64,000 nucleotides of DNA from Rhodoblastus acidophilus (GCF_900187365.1 NZ_FYDG01000002.1:434001-498000), one strand, 5' to 3'; positions 39,385 to 50,413 are shown, counted from the stretch's first letter. Program-made: numbers and translations. Notes: generated from the letters alone by a model not told the origin.

Positions 39385-41244
39385 TTACCGCCGCGATCCC
39401 CCACGCTCAGACTCTGGCAGGCGATCGCCGCCGCCAAGAATCGATAGGCCAAGAATCGACAGGCCAAGCACATGCGTCGCCGCGGCGCCCGTCGCGCTGA
39501 ACGGCAGCAGCAGCCGTTCGGCTCCGAGCGGGGCGCCGTCGCCGAAATCGAAGCGCAGCCGATCGTGACGCGGCGCCGCGTCCTCGGCGCAACAGCGGAA
39601 CGCCGTGGGATCCTCCCCCTGCAATTCCGGCGGCGCGGCGCGGCCGATCTGCGCAAGACTCAAGCCCCCCTTCGGCTGGACCGACGCCAGCGTCAGCGCG
39701 CCCACGGCGACAAACCGGCTCCAGTCGAACTGCGACAATTGCGGCAATTCGCCACGCGGGCCGCGCAGCCGCGCCCACTGGTCGTAAAAGGCGCCGAGCG
39801 CCTCGCTCGCCAGCGCGCGGCGCAGCGGCGCGACCGGGACCAGCCCGCCGAGGCGGTCGAGAGGCGCCTCGAACCGGTAATGAAAGCCGTCGGGCGCATG
39901 GACCAATTCCGGCTCACAGGCGAATTCGGCGGCGGCGATGCGCGAAAGGATGGTCGCGCCGAAGCCCGTTTCGCCGGGCGGCGCGGGGGACTCATAGCGT
40001 TCGCGCCAGTCGAACGCGAATTTGGCGCCCTCCGCCGTCTTCCTAACGTCCCATGTCACGCGCAGGGCGCCGTCCGGGCGCGACAGCGCGCCGAATTTGG
40101 CGGCGTTGGTGGTCAGTTCGTGCACGATCAGCCCAAACGTCTGGGCCGCCTTGACGGTGAGCACGAACGACGGCCCCTCGACCTCGGCGTGCGGAAAAGC
40201 CGCCAAGGCCGTGTTCACCAACCGGTCCAGCCGCGCCCCGCCGAAGCCCTCGTCGATCAGGGCTCCGTAAGTGGCGGCGAGCGCCTGCAGCCGCCCGAGA
40301 AACGCCGCGCGCGCCTCCGCCAGCGAGCGCCCGTCGGCGAGGCTGCGCTGCGCGATGGATTGAACCACCGCCAGCAGGTTCTTGCCGCGATGCTCCAGTT
40401 CCCGCATCATCGCCCATTGCCGCTCCTCCGCGCGCTTGCGGTCGGAAATGTCGGCGATCACGGCGATCAGGCCGGCGAGCGCGCCATCGTCGGCGCGCAG
40501 GCATGACAGCGCGGTTTCCGTCCACACCGCCACGCCGTCCGACCGAACCAGCCGCGTCTCCATCGTGCAGCGATCGACAACGCCGGCGCGCAACATCTCC
40601 AGGCAGGCCGAGGCGGCGTCGATGTCGTCCGGATGCGTCAGGGCGCCAAGGGGCGCGTTCGCCAGCAGTTCCTCGGCCGAACGCCCGACGATGCGCAGCA
40701 GCGCGGCGTTGGCGCGCTGCCAGCGGCCGTCCGCGGCCAGTTCCGCCATGCCGACCGCCGCGCCGTCGAACACAGCGCGATAACGCTGCTCGCTTTCCGC
40801 CAGCGCCAGTTCCGCCAGCTTGCGCCCGGAAATATCCAGATGCGACACGATGGCGCCCATGGGCAACTGGGGGTCAAGCGCATCGGCGGTCATCAGGAAC
40901 CAACGCCGCTCGTTCGGCGCGTCGCACGGATATTCCATCTCGAAATGAGCGACGGCGCCGCAAAGCACCGCCTCCAGCCCCACCAGCGCCTGCCGGGCCG
41001 TGGCGTCGGCGCCCGAGGCGCGGCGGCAGACGTCGAGATAATTGACGCCGACGGCGACGCCGAACGCGCGCGAGCCCGCGCCATTATCCCTGGCGAAATC
41101 GGTCCAGGCGCGGTTGACGAGCATGATGGCGCCGGTTTCATCGAGCACGGCGACATGAGCCGGGAGCGCCTCAAAGCCGCGACGACATTGAGCTTCGGCG
41201 GCGCGTCGCGCGAATTCCGCGCTGTCCCGACCCGGTTCCTTCAT
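39385..41244 (-). CDS. HWE-family sensor histidine kinase with two PAS domains
   Basis: A soluble kinase of about 619 residues. Positions below count from the upstream TTG at 41301; subtract 19 for the chosen start. PAS1 is at about 40-160, PAS2 at 165-290 (YRAVFDGAAVGMAELAADGRW), the phosphoacceptor His304 in ELEHRGKNLLAVVQSIAQRS, the N-box HELTTNAAKFGALS and the WxE motif in FDWRERYESP. A C-terminal extra domain (FYDQWARLRGPRGELP onward) resembles PAS_5. I chose ATG at 41244. The frame extends to a TTG at 41301 without a ribosome site. No membrane segment and no response regulator are nearby. The signal is unknown. It interrupts the nif accessory genes on the opposite strand. Confidence 0.85.
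   Translation of the reverse strand: MKEPGRDSAEFARRAAEAQCRRGFEALPAHVAVLDETGAIMLVNRAWTDFARDNGAGSRAFGVAVGVNYLDVCRRASGADATARQALVGLEAVLCGAVAHFEMEYPCDAPNERRWFLMTADALDPQLPMGAIVSHLDISGRKLAELALAESEQRYRAVFDGAAVGMAELAADGRWQRANAALLRIVGRSAEELLANAPLGALTHPDDIDAASACLEMLRAGVVDRCTMETRLVRSDGVAVWTETALSCLRADDGALAGLIAVIADISDRKRAEERQWAMMRELEHRGKNLLAVVQSIAQRSLADGRSLAEARAAFLGRLQALAATYGALIDEGFGGARLDRLVNTALAAFPHAEVEGPSFVLTVKAAQTFGLIVHELTTNAAKFGALSRPDGALRVTWDVRKTAEGAKFAFDWRERYESPAPPGETGFGATILSRIAAAEFACEPELVHAPDGFHYRFEAPLDRLGGLVPVAPLRRALASEALGAFYDQWARLRGPRGELPQLSQFDWSRFVAVGALTLASVQPKGGLSLAQIGRAAPPELQGEDPTAFRCCAEDAAPRHDRLRFDFGDGAPLGAERLLLPFSATGAAATHVLGLSILGLSILGGGDRLPESERGGSRR
39434..39468 (-). repeat. 15-bp tandem repeat at the kinase C-terminus
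   Basis: CCAAGAATCGATAGG (39434-39448) and CCAAGAATCGACAGG (39449-39463) are adjacent copies differing at one base, followed by a partial third copy CCAAG. On the coding (minus) strand they encode GLSIL-GLSIL near the end of the kinase. The unit is a multiple of three, so the frame is kept. It looks like a slippage duplication. Confidence 0.85.
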
Positions 41245-41416
41245 GCGCCTCGCGCGCTCCGCTTTTTCAGCCTCTTTGTAGCGGGAAATCGTCGTCAGCA
41301 AAAGAGGGAGCCAACGTCACGCCGCCAAACGCGACCGGAGCGTCAAAATCACGACATTTTACGAGGCAAACCCGACGTTTTCGCCGGGGATTCCGCCCGC
41401 CGTCCATTCGGGCGAA

Positions 41417-41431
41417 TGGCGCGGCCCATGC
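41417..41431 (+). promoter_or_regulatory. Weak candidate sigma-54 promoter before the YqeB-modD pair
   Basis: TGGC (GG at 41418-41419) and ATGC (GC at 41430-41431) are spaced GG-N10-GC, with A instead of T at the first position of the -12 element. The predicted start near 41443 is about 50 bases before the ATG at 41493. No NifA site is visible upstream. This could be chance. Confidence 0.3.
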
Positions 41432-41492
41432 ATGGGCCAAGCACCCGGACAGAACGAAGCCGGACGTCGCGGGTGGGTTTCAAGGAGCGGCC

Positions 41493-42320
41493 ATGAACGC
41501 GACTTCCTTTTCTTATTTCGTTTCCGCCGTGGACGCCGACGTCGCGGTGATCCTGGGAACCAATGAATTCGCCTCGGCGCTCGCCGTGACCTTGCGCAAG
41601 AACGGCTACCACGTCATTCTCAGCCACGAGCCCTGCCCGCCGGTGCTGCGCCGCGGCATGGCCTTCGACGACGCCCTTTACGACGACCCCTGCGAACTCG
41701 ACGGCGTGCGGGCCCGCCGCGCCGAAGACGCCGTGCAACTCGCCAATATCGCCGCCGAGCCCGCCTGCGTCGCGGTGACGCCGCTGCAATTGAGCGACCT
41801 GCTGGCGCTGCGCCGCATCCAGGTGCTGATCGACGCCCGGCTCAAGCCGTCGAGCGCCACCCCCGATTACCGCCGCTATGTCGGCCTGTCGGTCGGGCTG
41901 GGCGACCATTTCGCCATTGGCGAGAATTGCGACCTGGCGTTCAAGGCCGCGCCCACCCATTGCTTCGCGCTCGACGATTGCCGCGCCCGGCGCCCGTGCG
42001 AACGCGTGGTGGCGGTCGACGATCCCGCCTTCGCCTTCGCGCCGGCGCGCGGGGCCTGGCATACCCCGCTGGAGATCGGCGCGGCCGTGCGCAGCGGCGA
42101 TCTGATCGGCAGGATCGGCGCGTCCTCGGTGCGCGCGCGCCGCGACGGCGCGCTGGTTGGCCTCGCCCGCGACGGGCTGGCGCTGCCGGAAGGCTCGCCG
42201 CTGGCCGAAATCGCCGACGGGACCGCCACGACCCGCGGCGTCGACCCCAGCGCCAAACTCCTGGCCAAGTCCGCGCTGACCGCGATAAAAGGCACGGTGA
42301 AACGCCACCCGCTGAAATGA
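41493..42320 (+). CDS. EF2563/YqeB-family molybdenum-enzyme accessory protein
   Basis: A 275-residue protein whose parts match the EF2563/YqeB family, associated with molybdenum hydroxylase maturation: a Rossmann-like N-terminus (DVAVILGTNEFASALAVTLRKNGYHVILSHEP), RRGMAFDDALYDDP, VLIDARLKPSSATPDYR and VGLSVGLGDHFAIGENCDLAF. The start ATG has AAGGAG upstream. modD follows after 7 bases. No molybdenum hydroxylase is in the window, so here the pair more likely handles molybdenum for nitrogenase cofactor. That is inference from the adjacent nifA. Confidence 0.75.
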   Translation: MNATSFSYFVSAVDADVAVILGTNEFASALAVTLRKNGYHVILSHEPCPPVLRRGMAFDDALYDDPCELDGVRARRAEDAVQLANIAAEPACVAVTPLQLSDLLALRRIQVLIDARLKPSSATPDYRRYVGLSVGLGDHFAIGENCDLAFKAAPTHCFALDDCRARRPCERVVAVDDPAFAFAPARGAWHTPLEIGAAVRSGDLIGRIGASSVRARRDGALVGLARDGLALPEGSPLAEIADGTATTRGVDPSAKLLAKSALTAIKGTVKRHPLK

Positions 42321-42327
42321 CGCCGCC

Positions 42328-43194
42328 ATGATTTGCTTTTTCGATTCCGAGCTTGAACGCCTGCTGGCGGACGATGTCCCCTTTGGCGACCTCACCACCG
42401 ACCAGCTCGGACTCGCCGGCGCCGCCGGCCGCATGGATTTTTCCGCACGCGGCGCGATGGTTCCGGCCTTGGTGGAGGCGGCCGCGCGCCTGCTGGAGCT
42501 CGCCGGCGCCAAAGTCGCGCTTTCCGCCCGGAGCGGCGACGCGCTGGCGGCGGGCGCGCCGATCCTGTCGGCGCAAGGTCCGGCCCCCGCCCTGTTGCGC
42601 GGCTGGAAGGTGGCGCAGACCCTGATTGAAATCTGGTCGGGCGTCGCCAGCGCCACGCGCGACATTGTCGAGGAGGCCCGCGCCGCGTCGCCCGACATTT
42701 GCGTCGCCGGCACCCGCAAGAACACCCCGGGGACCAAGAAATTCGCGGCGGCCGCCGTCGAAAGCGGCGGCGCGGTGATGCATCGGCTCGGTTTGTCGGA
42801 AACCATCCTGGTGTTTCCCGAACATTTGGCCTTCCTGCCCGGCGCGTCGCTTGAAGAGATCGCGACAAAACTGCGGCGCCAATCGCCGGAGAAGAAACTG
42901 GCGATCGAGGTGAAAAGCCATGACCAGGCGCTCGCCGCCGCCCGCGCCGGTTTCCATCTGATCCAGGCCGAAAAATTTTCGCCCGCCGAAATCGCGCGGC
43001 TGGCCGGGGCGCTGCGCGGCCTGCATGGCCGGCCGTTGCTCGCCGCGGCGGGCGGCGTCAAACGCGACAATGCGCGCGCCTATGCCGAAGCCGGAGCCGA
43101 CATCCTTGTCACATCGGCGCCATATTCCGCGGCGCCCAAGGATGTGGCAGTCAGCTTTGTCGTGGATTGTCAGGCTTCCACGCCCAAGCTTTAG
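42328..43194 (+). CDS. modD: ModD, NadC-like protein of molybdenum metabolism
   Basis: A 288-residue paralogue of quinolinate phosphoribosyltransferase (NadC): DDVPFGDLTTDQLGL, LRGWKVAQTLIEIWSGVASATRDIV, AGTRKNTPGTKKFAAAAVESGGAVMHRLGLSE and the C-terminal AGADILVTSAPY. ModD proteins are encoded with molybdate transport or nif genes and their reaction is not established. It differs from true NadC in lacking the usual His-Asn substrate triad context. It forms a pair with the YqeB-like gene and ends 246 bases before nifA. Confidence 0.85.
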   Translation: MICFFDSELERLLADDVPFGDLTTDQLGLAGAAGRMDFSARGAMVPALVEAAARLLELAGAKVALSARSGDALAAGAPILSAQGPAPALLRGWKVAQTLIEIWSGVASATRDIVEEARAASPDICVAGTRKNTPGTKKFAAAAVESGGAVMHRLGLSETILVFPEHLAFLPGASLEEIATKLRRQSPEKKLAIEVKSHDQALAAARAGFHLIQAEKFSPAEIARLAGALRGLHGRPLLAAAGGVKRDNARAYAEAGADILVTSAPYSAAPKDVAVSFVVDCQASTPKL

Positions 43195-43201
43195 CCCTGT
43201 T

Positions 43202-43217
43202 TGTACAATATGCGACA
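43202..43217 (+). promoter_or_regulatory. NifA upstream activator-type site (TGT-N10-ACA)
   Basis: TGT at 43202-43204 and ACA at 43215-43217 are separated by 10 bases, the NifA-binding consensus. It lies 224 bases before the nifA start. I scanned the interval for a GG-N10-GC promoter and found no convincing -24/-12 element, so autoregulation through sigma-54 is not supported. Such a short motif occurs by chance a few times in a window of this size. Confidence 0.4.
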
Positions 43218-43440
43218 AATTTGGGCGCGGAGAGGGCAAGGCGCCTGTTTTTTGGCGTTTCCCACGTCACCGCCTGAGCGTATCGTTGTCGCATGTCGGA
43301 CGTCCCTGGGAAACCTGTGGGGAAACCCTCTGGGCGAACCTTGAAAGGCCGTGGATGTGACGCCTTCCGTCCATGCGCCCGACGTCCTTTGGGACCAGAA
43401 GACGGTGATATGGGCCTGACCTGTCATCGGGAGCCGAACC

Positions 43441-45249
<1,809 letters not shown>

Positions 45250-45363
45250 ACGTACATTTTTGGCGAAGTTCGTACGTGACGGCGCCATTTCCCCTTCCCA
45301 CATAGATCGTCGCGGGGCCGGAGTCCTCACGGACTGCGGTCCCGCGCGGGAAAAGGGGGCCGC

Positions 45364-45378
45364 TGGCGCGCGCCTTGC
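45364..45378 (+). promoter_or_regulatory. Sigma-54 promoter before the LRV Fe-S gene
   Basis: TGGC (GG at 45365-45366) and TTGC (GC at 45377-45378) with N10 between them match the consensus TGGCAC-N5-TTGC well. The predicted start near 45390 is about 16 bases before the ATG at 45406. No TGT-N10-ACA site is visible in the 114 bases back to nifA. Confidence 0.65.
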
Positions 45379-45405
45379 TTGAGTCTTGGCTCGAATGAGG
45401 TTTCG

Positions 45406-46158
45406 ATGACTTTGACCGACGATGGCGAAGCCGCCGAAGATTGGACCGGGCAAAAATTTTCCTGTCAGGATTGCCTGCACCAGAAATTGCGCGAGGGCGG
45501 GCGCTGCGTGCTCGGCCGCATTTGCGTGCGCGACAAGCGGACGCGGCGCATCGACAATTTCTTCGCCAAGAACCCGGAATACGCCGGAGACTATATCGAC
45601 CATCTCTATTTCGAGGTGCGGGCGCTGGCGGCCAAATACGCCAACCCGTTCCAGGTCGCCCGGCTGATGAAGGACCCGGAGGCGGAGGTCCGCGCCGTGG
45701 CGGCGCTCAAGCTGCCGCTGGCCCGCGTCCGCGACATGCGCAACGACAAGAGCAGCGCGGTCCGGCAAGCCTGCGCGCTTCGGCTGGAAGGCGCGGATCT
45801 CGTCGCGCTGGCCGGCGATGACGAGGAGCCAGTCCGCCTCGCCGTGGCGCGCCGTCTCGACCCGACGCTGTTGCCCATGCTGCTGGACGATTCCTCGCCG
45901 GCTGTGCGCCGCGAGGTCGCCGCGCGCATTCCCGTCAATCGGCTTTATCCGCTGCTGAAGGACGACGACGCGCTGGTGCGCCGCGCCGCCGCCGAACGCG
46001 CCGCTCCGGATTCGCTGGCCATGCTGGCGAAGGATCCCGACCTGCGCCTGCGCTACGTGGTGGCCGACCGCGCCCCGCGCGAGGTGGCGATCCGCCTCGT
46101 CAACGACCCCGACGAGGAAGTGGCGCGGCGCGCACGGGAGCGGCGCGACGAGGCGTGA
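45406..46158 (+). CDS. LRV Fe-S protein (leucine-rich variant repeats with 4Fe-4S cluster)
   Basis: A 250-residue protein with an N-terminal cysteine cluster (FSCQDCLHQKLREGGRCVLGRICVRDK, four cysteines) that in the LRV protein of Azotobacter binds a 4Fe-4S centre. About eight leucine-rich-variant helical repeats follow (for example ADLVALAGDDEEPVRLAVARRLD and PTLLPMLLDDSSPAVRREVAARI). LRV genes lie in nif regions of several diazotrophs; the function is unclear. ATG 45406 has GAGG six bases upstream. It stands between nifA and fixA behind its own -24/-12 promoter. Confidence 0.9.
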   Translation: MTLTDDGEAAEDWTGQKFSCQDCLHQKLREGGRCVLGRICVRDKRTRRIDNFFAKNPEYAGDYIDHLYFEVRALAAKYANPFQVARLMKDPEAEVRAVAALKLPLARVRDMRNDKSSAVRQACALRLEGADLVALAGDDEEPVRLAVARRLDPTLLPMLLDDSSPAVRREVAARIPVNRLYPLLKDDDALVRRAAAERAAPDSLAMLAKDPDLRLRYVVADRAPREVAIRLVNDPDEEVARRARERRDEA

Positions 46159-46359
46159 ACGCTCGCGCTGAGCGCCCCTCGCCTCCACCCGCGCGCCTTG
46201 CGTCAATCCGAATGGATGCGTGACGTCCTCGACGCGACTGTCGCCGGGGGCGCGGCCTTGCGTTTCGTCGCCGACAGGACGGGCCGCAACGGTCGTCGCC
46301 ATCGCCAGCATGCGCGCCGTCCGCTTCGTCCGCCACGCCCGGAGCTTGCCCAACACGCC

Positions 46360-46375
46360 TGTCGCAAGTGTGACA
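46360..46375 (+). promoter_or_regulatory. NifA upstream activator site of fixABCX
   Basis: TGT (46360-46362), ten bases, ACA (46373-46375): a perfect TGT-N10-ACA. It lies about 100 bases upstream of the -24/-12 promoter at 46460, within the usual distance for NifA acting by DNA looping. The combination of site, spacing and target gene makes this far stronger than an isolated motif. Confidence 0.8.
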
Positions 46376-46459
46376 GCCTGGTTGCCTCTCGTTCGCGCGG
46401 CGAAGATCGAGACCGGCTGTTTCAGCCCATTTCCCAAGGATTCCGAAATTTCCGCCGGT

Positions 46460-46474
46460 TGGTACGGAGCTTGC
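46460..46474 (+). promoter_or_regulatory. Sigma-54 promoter of fixABCX
   Basis: TGG (GG at 46461-46462) and TTGC (GC at 46473-46474) are separated by N10, giving TGGTACGGAGCTTGC. The predicted start near 46485 gives a leader of about 60 bases before fixA. The interval 46159-46459 contains only the activator site and no gene I can support. Confidence 0.8.
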
Positions 46475-46545
46475 GATGAAGGCCGCGAACTATTGCGCGA
46501 AGCTTGGTCCCGTCGTGCTCACGGGCCGATCCGCCGGAGGCGAAT

Positions 46546-47397
46546 ATGCATTTTGTCGTCTGTATCAAACAGGTGCCGGACTCGGCGCAGATCCGCGTCC
46601 ATCCGGTCACCAACACGATCATGCGGCAGGGCGTGCCGACGATCATCAATCCCTACGACCTGTTCTCGCTGGAAGAGGCCCTGCGCTGGCGCGACAAGGT
46701 CGGCGGCGAGGTCACCGTCCTCACCATGGGTCCGCCCATGGCCAGCGATTCCCTGCGCAAGGCGCTGACCATCGGCGCCGACCGCGCCGTGCTGCTTACC
46801 GACCGTTTCTTCGCCGGCTCCGACACGCTGGCCACCTCCTTCGCGCTGTCGGCGGCGCTGAAGAAGATCGGCGAAACCTTCGGCAAGATCGACATCGTGT
46901 TCTGCGGCAAGCAGACCATCGACGGCGACACCGCCCAGGTCGGCCCCGGCGTCGCCAAGCGCCTCAGCCTCGAACAGATCACTTATGTCTCCGCCATCAA
47001 CGAGGTGAACGGCGAAGACGGCACGGTCACGCTGGAGCGCCGCTCCGAAGGCGGCGTGCAGGTGCTCAAGACCAACCTGCCGGCCATGATCACCATGCTG
47101 GAAGGCTCCAACACGGTGCGGCGCGGCCGCATCGACGACGCGCTTCGCGCGGCCCGCGCCGAGATCGTCAGCTGGAATGCGAAGGAAGCCGGCATCGAGG
47201 ACGTCACCATGTGCGGCCTGCGCGGCTCCCCGACTGTGGTGAAGAAGGTGTTCGCCCCCTCGCCGCGCGCCGAAAAGGCCGCGCTGGTCGAAGTGGGCGC
47301 CACGCCGGCCGCCTCCGCCGAAGCGCTGATCGAGGCCGTTCTCGCCAAGTCCCCGAAGATCGAGGACGATCTGATCAAACTCGCCTCCGGCTTCTGA
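46546..47397 (+). CDS. fixA: Electron transfer flavoprotein beta subunit FixA
   Basis: A 283-residue ETF-beta homologue of the FixABCX electron-bifurcating complex, which uses NADH to reduce ferredoxin or flavodoxin for nitrogenase while sending other electrons to quinone. MHFVVCIKQVPDSAQIRV, INPYDLFSLEEALRWRD and DGDTAQVGPGVAKRL are characteristic. ATG 46546 has GGAGG upstream. fixB follows after 117 bases that contain no gene. Confidence 0.95.
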   Translation: MHFVVCIKQVPDSAQIRVHPVTNTIMRQGVPTIINPYDLFSLEEALRWRDKVGGEVTVLTMGPPMASDSLRKALTIGADRAVLLTDRFFAGSDTLATSFALSAALKKIGETFGKIDIVFCGKQTIDGDTAQVGPGVAKRLSLEQITYVSAINEVNGEDGTVTLERRSEGGVQVLKTNLPAMITMLEGSNTVRRGRIDDALRAARAEIVSWNAKEAGIEDVTMCGLRGSPTVVKKVFAPSPRAEKAALVEVGATPAASAEALIEAVLAKSPKIEDDLIKLASGF

Positions 47398-47514
47398 ATA
47401 GGATCGCATGCCGCGATCCCGTCCAGAGTCCCTAGTTGAACGCAACGTTGGCGCGAAAAACCGGCCATCCCTTTTTCGCACGTTGCCTTGAGCCGCAAGA
47501 TTTAGGAGCTGACC

Positions 47515-48624
47515 ATGAGCGACGCGAAACCCGCAGCCCCCGCCGCCGGCGCCGGCCGCGCTTCCATGAAAAAGGAGTTGCCGGAAAGATTCCGCAACCA
47601 CAAGCACGTCTGGGTGTTCATCGAAATGGAGCGCGGGGTGGTGCACCCCGTCTCGTTCGAACTGCTGGGCCAGGGCCGCAAGCTCGCCGACAAGCTCGGC
47701 GTCGAGTTGGCCGGCGTGGTGATGGGCGCGCCGGGACCAGACATTCTCCACGCCTGCCAGGAGTCTTTCGCTTACGGGGCGGACCTCTGCTACACCATCG
47801 AGAATCCCGTTCTCGCCGACTATCGCAACGAGCCCTATTCCAAGGCGCTGACCGCGGTGGTCGAGGCGCACAAGCCGGAAATCCTGCTGCTCGGCGCCAC
47901 CACGCTCGGCCGCGACCTCGCCGGCTCCGTCGCCACCACGCTGCTGACCGGCCTGACAGCCGACTGCACCGAACTGAACGTCGATGACGACAAGTCGCTG
48001 GCCGCGACGCGCCCGACTTTTGGCGGCTCGCTGCTCTGCACCATCTATACGCTGAACTTCCGCCCGCAAATGGCCACGGCGCGTCCGCGCGCCATGCCGA
48101 TGCCGGAGCGCAAGGAAGGCCGCGAGGGCCGCATCGTGCCTTTCGCCGTCGATCTGCACGAACAGGACATCATCACGAAAATCCTGTCGTTCATCCCGGA
48201 CCGCGATTCCAACAAGACGAATCTGGCCTTCGCCGATGTGGTGGTGGCCGGCGGCATGGGTCTGCAAGGCCCGGAAAACTTCCAGCTGGTGAAGAATCTC
48301 GCCGCCGTGCTCGGCGCCGAATACGGCTGTTCGCGCCCGCTGGTGCAGAAGGGCTGGGTTCCCTCGGATCGCCAGATCGGCCAGACCGGCAAGACCATCC
48401 GTCCGAAACTCTACATCGCCGCCGGCATTTCCGGCGCGATCCAGCATCGCGTCGGCGTCGAGGGCGCCGATTTGATCGTGGCCATCAACACCGACAAGAA
48501 CGCGCCGATTTACGATTTCGCCCATCTCGGCATCGTCACCGACGCGGTCCGGTTCCTTCCGGCGCTCACCGAAGCCTTCCGCAAGCGCCTGTCCCCCCAT
48601 ACGCGCGACCGGATGGCCGGCTGA
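47515..48624 (+). CDS. fixB: Electron transfer flavoprotein alpha subunit FixB
   Basis: A 369-residue ETF-alpha homologue. The FAD-binding C-terminal region has [61 protein letters not shown] and [19 protein letters not shown]. With FixA it carries the bifurcating flavin. AGGAG precedes the ATG at 47515. Length and order match fixABCX operons of diazotrophs. fixC begins 13 bases after its stop. Confidence 0.95.
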   Translation: MSDAKPAAPAAGAGRASMKKELPERFRNHKHVWVFIEMERGVVHPVSFELLGQGRKLADKLGVELAGVVMGAPGPDILHACQESFAYGADLCYTIENPVLADYRNEPYSKALTAVVEAHKPEILLLGATTLGRDLAGSVATTLLTGLTADCTELNVDDDKSLAATRPTFGGSLLCTIYTLNFRPQMATARPRAMPMPERKEGREGRIVPFAVDLHEQDIITKILSFIPDRDSNKTNLAFADVVVAGGMGLQGPENFQLVKNLAAVLGAEYGCSRPLVQKGWVPSDRQIGQTGKTIRPKLYIAAGISGAIQHRVGVEGADLIVAINTDKNAPIYDFAHLGIVTDAVRFLPALTEAFRKRLSPHTRDRMAG

Positions 48625-48637
48625 TCAGGAGAGCACG

Positions 48638-49945
48638 ATGATCCAGGAAAAGTTTGACGCCATCGTGATCGGCGCCGGCATGGCCGGCAACGCGGCGGCC
48701 TACACCATGGCCTCGCGCGGCCTGAAGGTGTTGCAACTGGAGCGCGGCGAATACCCCGGCTCCAAGAACGTGCAGGGCGGCATTCTCTACGCGGACATGG
48801 TCGAGAAGATCATCCCCGAGTTCCGCAACGAGGCCCCGCTGGAGCGTCGTCTGATCGAACAGCGCTTCTGGTTCATGTCCGACAACGCGCATACGGGCAT
48901 GCACTATCGCAACGACGATTTTAACGAGGAAAAGGGCAACCGCTACACCATCATCCGCTCGCAGTTCGACCGCTGGTTCGCCAAGCAGGGCCAGGCAAAA
49001 GGCGTGCTGCTGCTGTGCGAGACCACGGCGGTGGAGCTGATCCAGGATCCCTACGGCAAGGTGATCGGCGTGCGCACCGACCGTTCCGGCGGCCCGATCC
49101 ACGCGGATGTCGTGGTGCTGGCGGAAGGCGTGAACGGCCTGCTCGGCACCCGCTCCGAACTGCGGCCGCGGCCGCAACCGTCGCAGGTGGCGCTGGCGGT
49201 GAAGGAAATGCACTTCCTGCCGGCCGAGGTGATCGAGCAGCGCTTCAACATCAAGGGCGACGAAGGCGTGGTGATCGAAGCCGCCGGAACCATTTCCAAG
49301 GGAATGGCCGGCATGGGCTTCGTCTACACCAACAAGGAGAGCGTTTCGGTCGGCCTGGGCTGCCTGGTGTCGGATTTCGCCGAAAACCAGACATCGCCGG
49401 CGCATCTGCTCGAACTGTTCAAGAAGCACCCGTCGGTGGCGCCGCTGATCGCCGGCTCCGAGGTCAAGGAATATGCCGCGCATCTGATCCCGGAGGGCGG
49501 CTACAAGGCCATCCCCAAACTGTTCGGCAATGGCTATGTGATCTGCGGCGACGCCGCCCAGCTCAACAACGCCGTGCATCGCGAGGGCTCCAACCTCGCC
49601 ATGACCTCGGGCCGCATCGCCGGCGAGGCGATCTTCCAGATCAAGTCGCGCCGCGACCCGTTCACCGCCGACAATCTGGCGCTGTACAAGCAGATGCTCG
49701 ACGAGTCCTTCGTCATCAAGGATCTGAAGAAGTACAAGGACATGCCGGACCTGCTGCACACGCAGGCCTCCAACCTGTTCCTCACCTATCCGCAGCTTGT
49801 CACCAAGGCGATGGAGAATTTCGTCCGGGTCGACGGCACGCCGAAGATCGAGAAGGAAAAGCACACGTTCTCGAGCTTCCGCAAGGCGCGCGGCGCCCTC
49901 GGCCTGCTCGGCGACGCCGTGCGCTTCGCTCGCGCCTGGCGGTGA
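48638..49945 (+). CDS. fixC: FixC flavoprotein (ETF-quinone oxidoreductase-like)
   Basis: A 435-residue FAD protein related to ETF:quinone oxidoreductase, providing the quinone branch of the FixABCX complex. The Rossmann motif is [21 protein letters not shown], with [13 protein letters not shown] and a C-terminal FAD segment [28 protein letters not shown] precedes the ATG. It lies 13 bases after fixB and 104 bases before fixX. It probably associates with the inner membrane, although no spanning segment is evident. Confidence 0.94.
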   Translation: MIQEKFDAIVIGAGMAGNAAAYTMASRGLKVLQLERGEYPGSKNVQGGILYADMVEKIIPEFRNEAPLERRLIEQRFWFMSDNAHTGMHYRNDDFNEEKGNRYTIIRSQFDRWFAKQGQAKGVLLLCETTAVELIQDPYGKVIGVRTDRSGGPIHADVVVLAEGVNGLLGTRSELRPRPQPSQVALAVKEMHFLPAEVIEQRFNIKGDEGVVIEAAGTISKGMAGMGFVYTNKESVSVGLGCLVSDFAENQTSPAHLLELFKKHPSVAPLIAGSEVKEYAAHLIPEGGYKAIPKLFGNGYVICGDAAQLNNAVHREGSNLAMTSGRIAGEAIFQIKSRRDPFTADNLALYKQMLDESFVIKDLKKYKDMPDLLHTQASNLFLTYPQLVTKAMENFVRVDGTPKIEKEKHTFSSFRKARGALGLLGDAVRFARAWR

Positions 49946-50049
49946 TCGGTCCGGCGCCTGCTGGCGCCGAACTTGCGTAATTCCCTTTATTCGGCGGCGG
50001 CTAGGGAGAAATCCGACAGCCCCGCCCAACCGGGTCGGAGGAGTCTCAC

Positions 50050-50349
50050 ATGGGCATTGAGGCGCAATTCCAGAAGGTCGAAGAAAAACTCTACCAGAAC
50101 CGCTATCTGGTCGATGCGGGCCAGCCGCATATCAAGATCGCGCCGCATGAAAAGCCGTCGAAGAACCTGCTGGCCATGACGCATCTGTGCCCGGCCGGTT
50201 GCTACAGCGAAGCGGAGACCGGACAGGTCGAGATCGCGGCGGACGGCTGCCTGGAATGCGGCACCTGCCGCGTCTTGTGCGAGCCGTCGGGCGAAATCAG
50301 CTGGAACTATCCGCGCGGCGGCTACGGCATCCTGTTCAAGTTCGGCTGA
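50050..50349 (+). CDS. fixX: FixX ferredoxin-like subunit
   Basis: A 99-residue ferredoxin-like protein completing FixABCX. The cluster motif [11 protein letters not shown] (C-x2-C-x2-C-x3-C) together with the earlier CPAGCY provides ligands for Fe-S centres, and the FixX ending [20 protein letters not shown] is intact. It accepts electrons from FixC/ETF for transfer. GGAGGAG lies just before the ATG. It is the last gene of the nif accessory region. Confidence 0.94.
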   Translation: MGIEAQFQKVEEKLYQNRYLVDAGQPHIKIAPHEKPSKNLLAMTHLCPAGCYSEAETGQVEIAADGCLECGTCRVLCEPSGEISWNYPRGGYGILFKFG

Positions 50350-50413
50350 TACGGATTTCGACGCGTCGATTCGCTTGAGATAATCTGCCTCCTGGGCGGG
50401 AGGACGTGGACTC

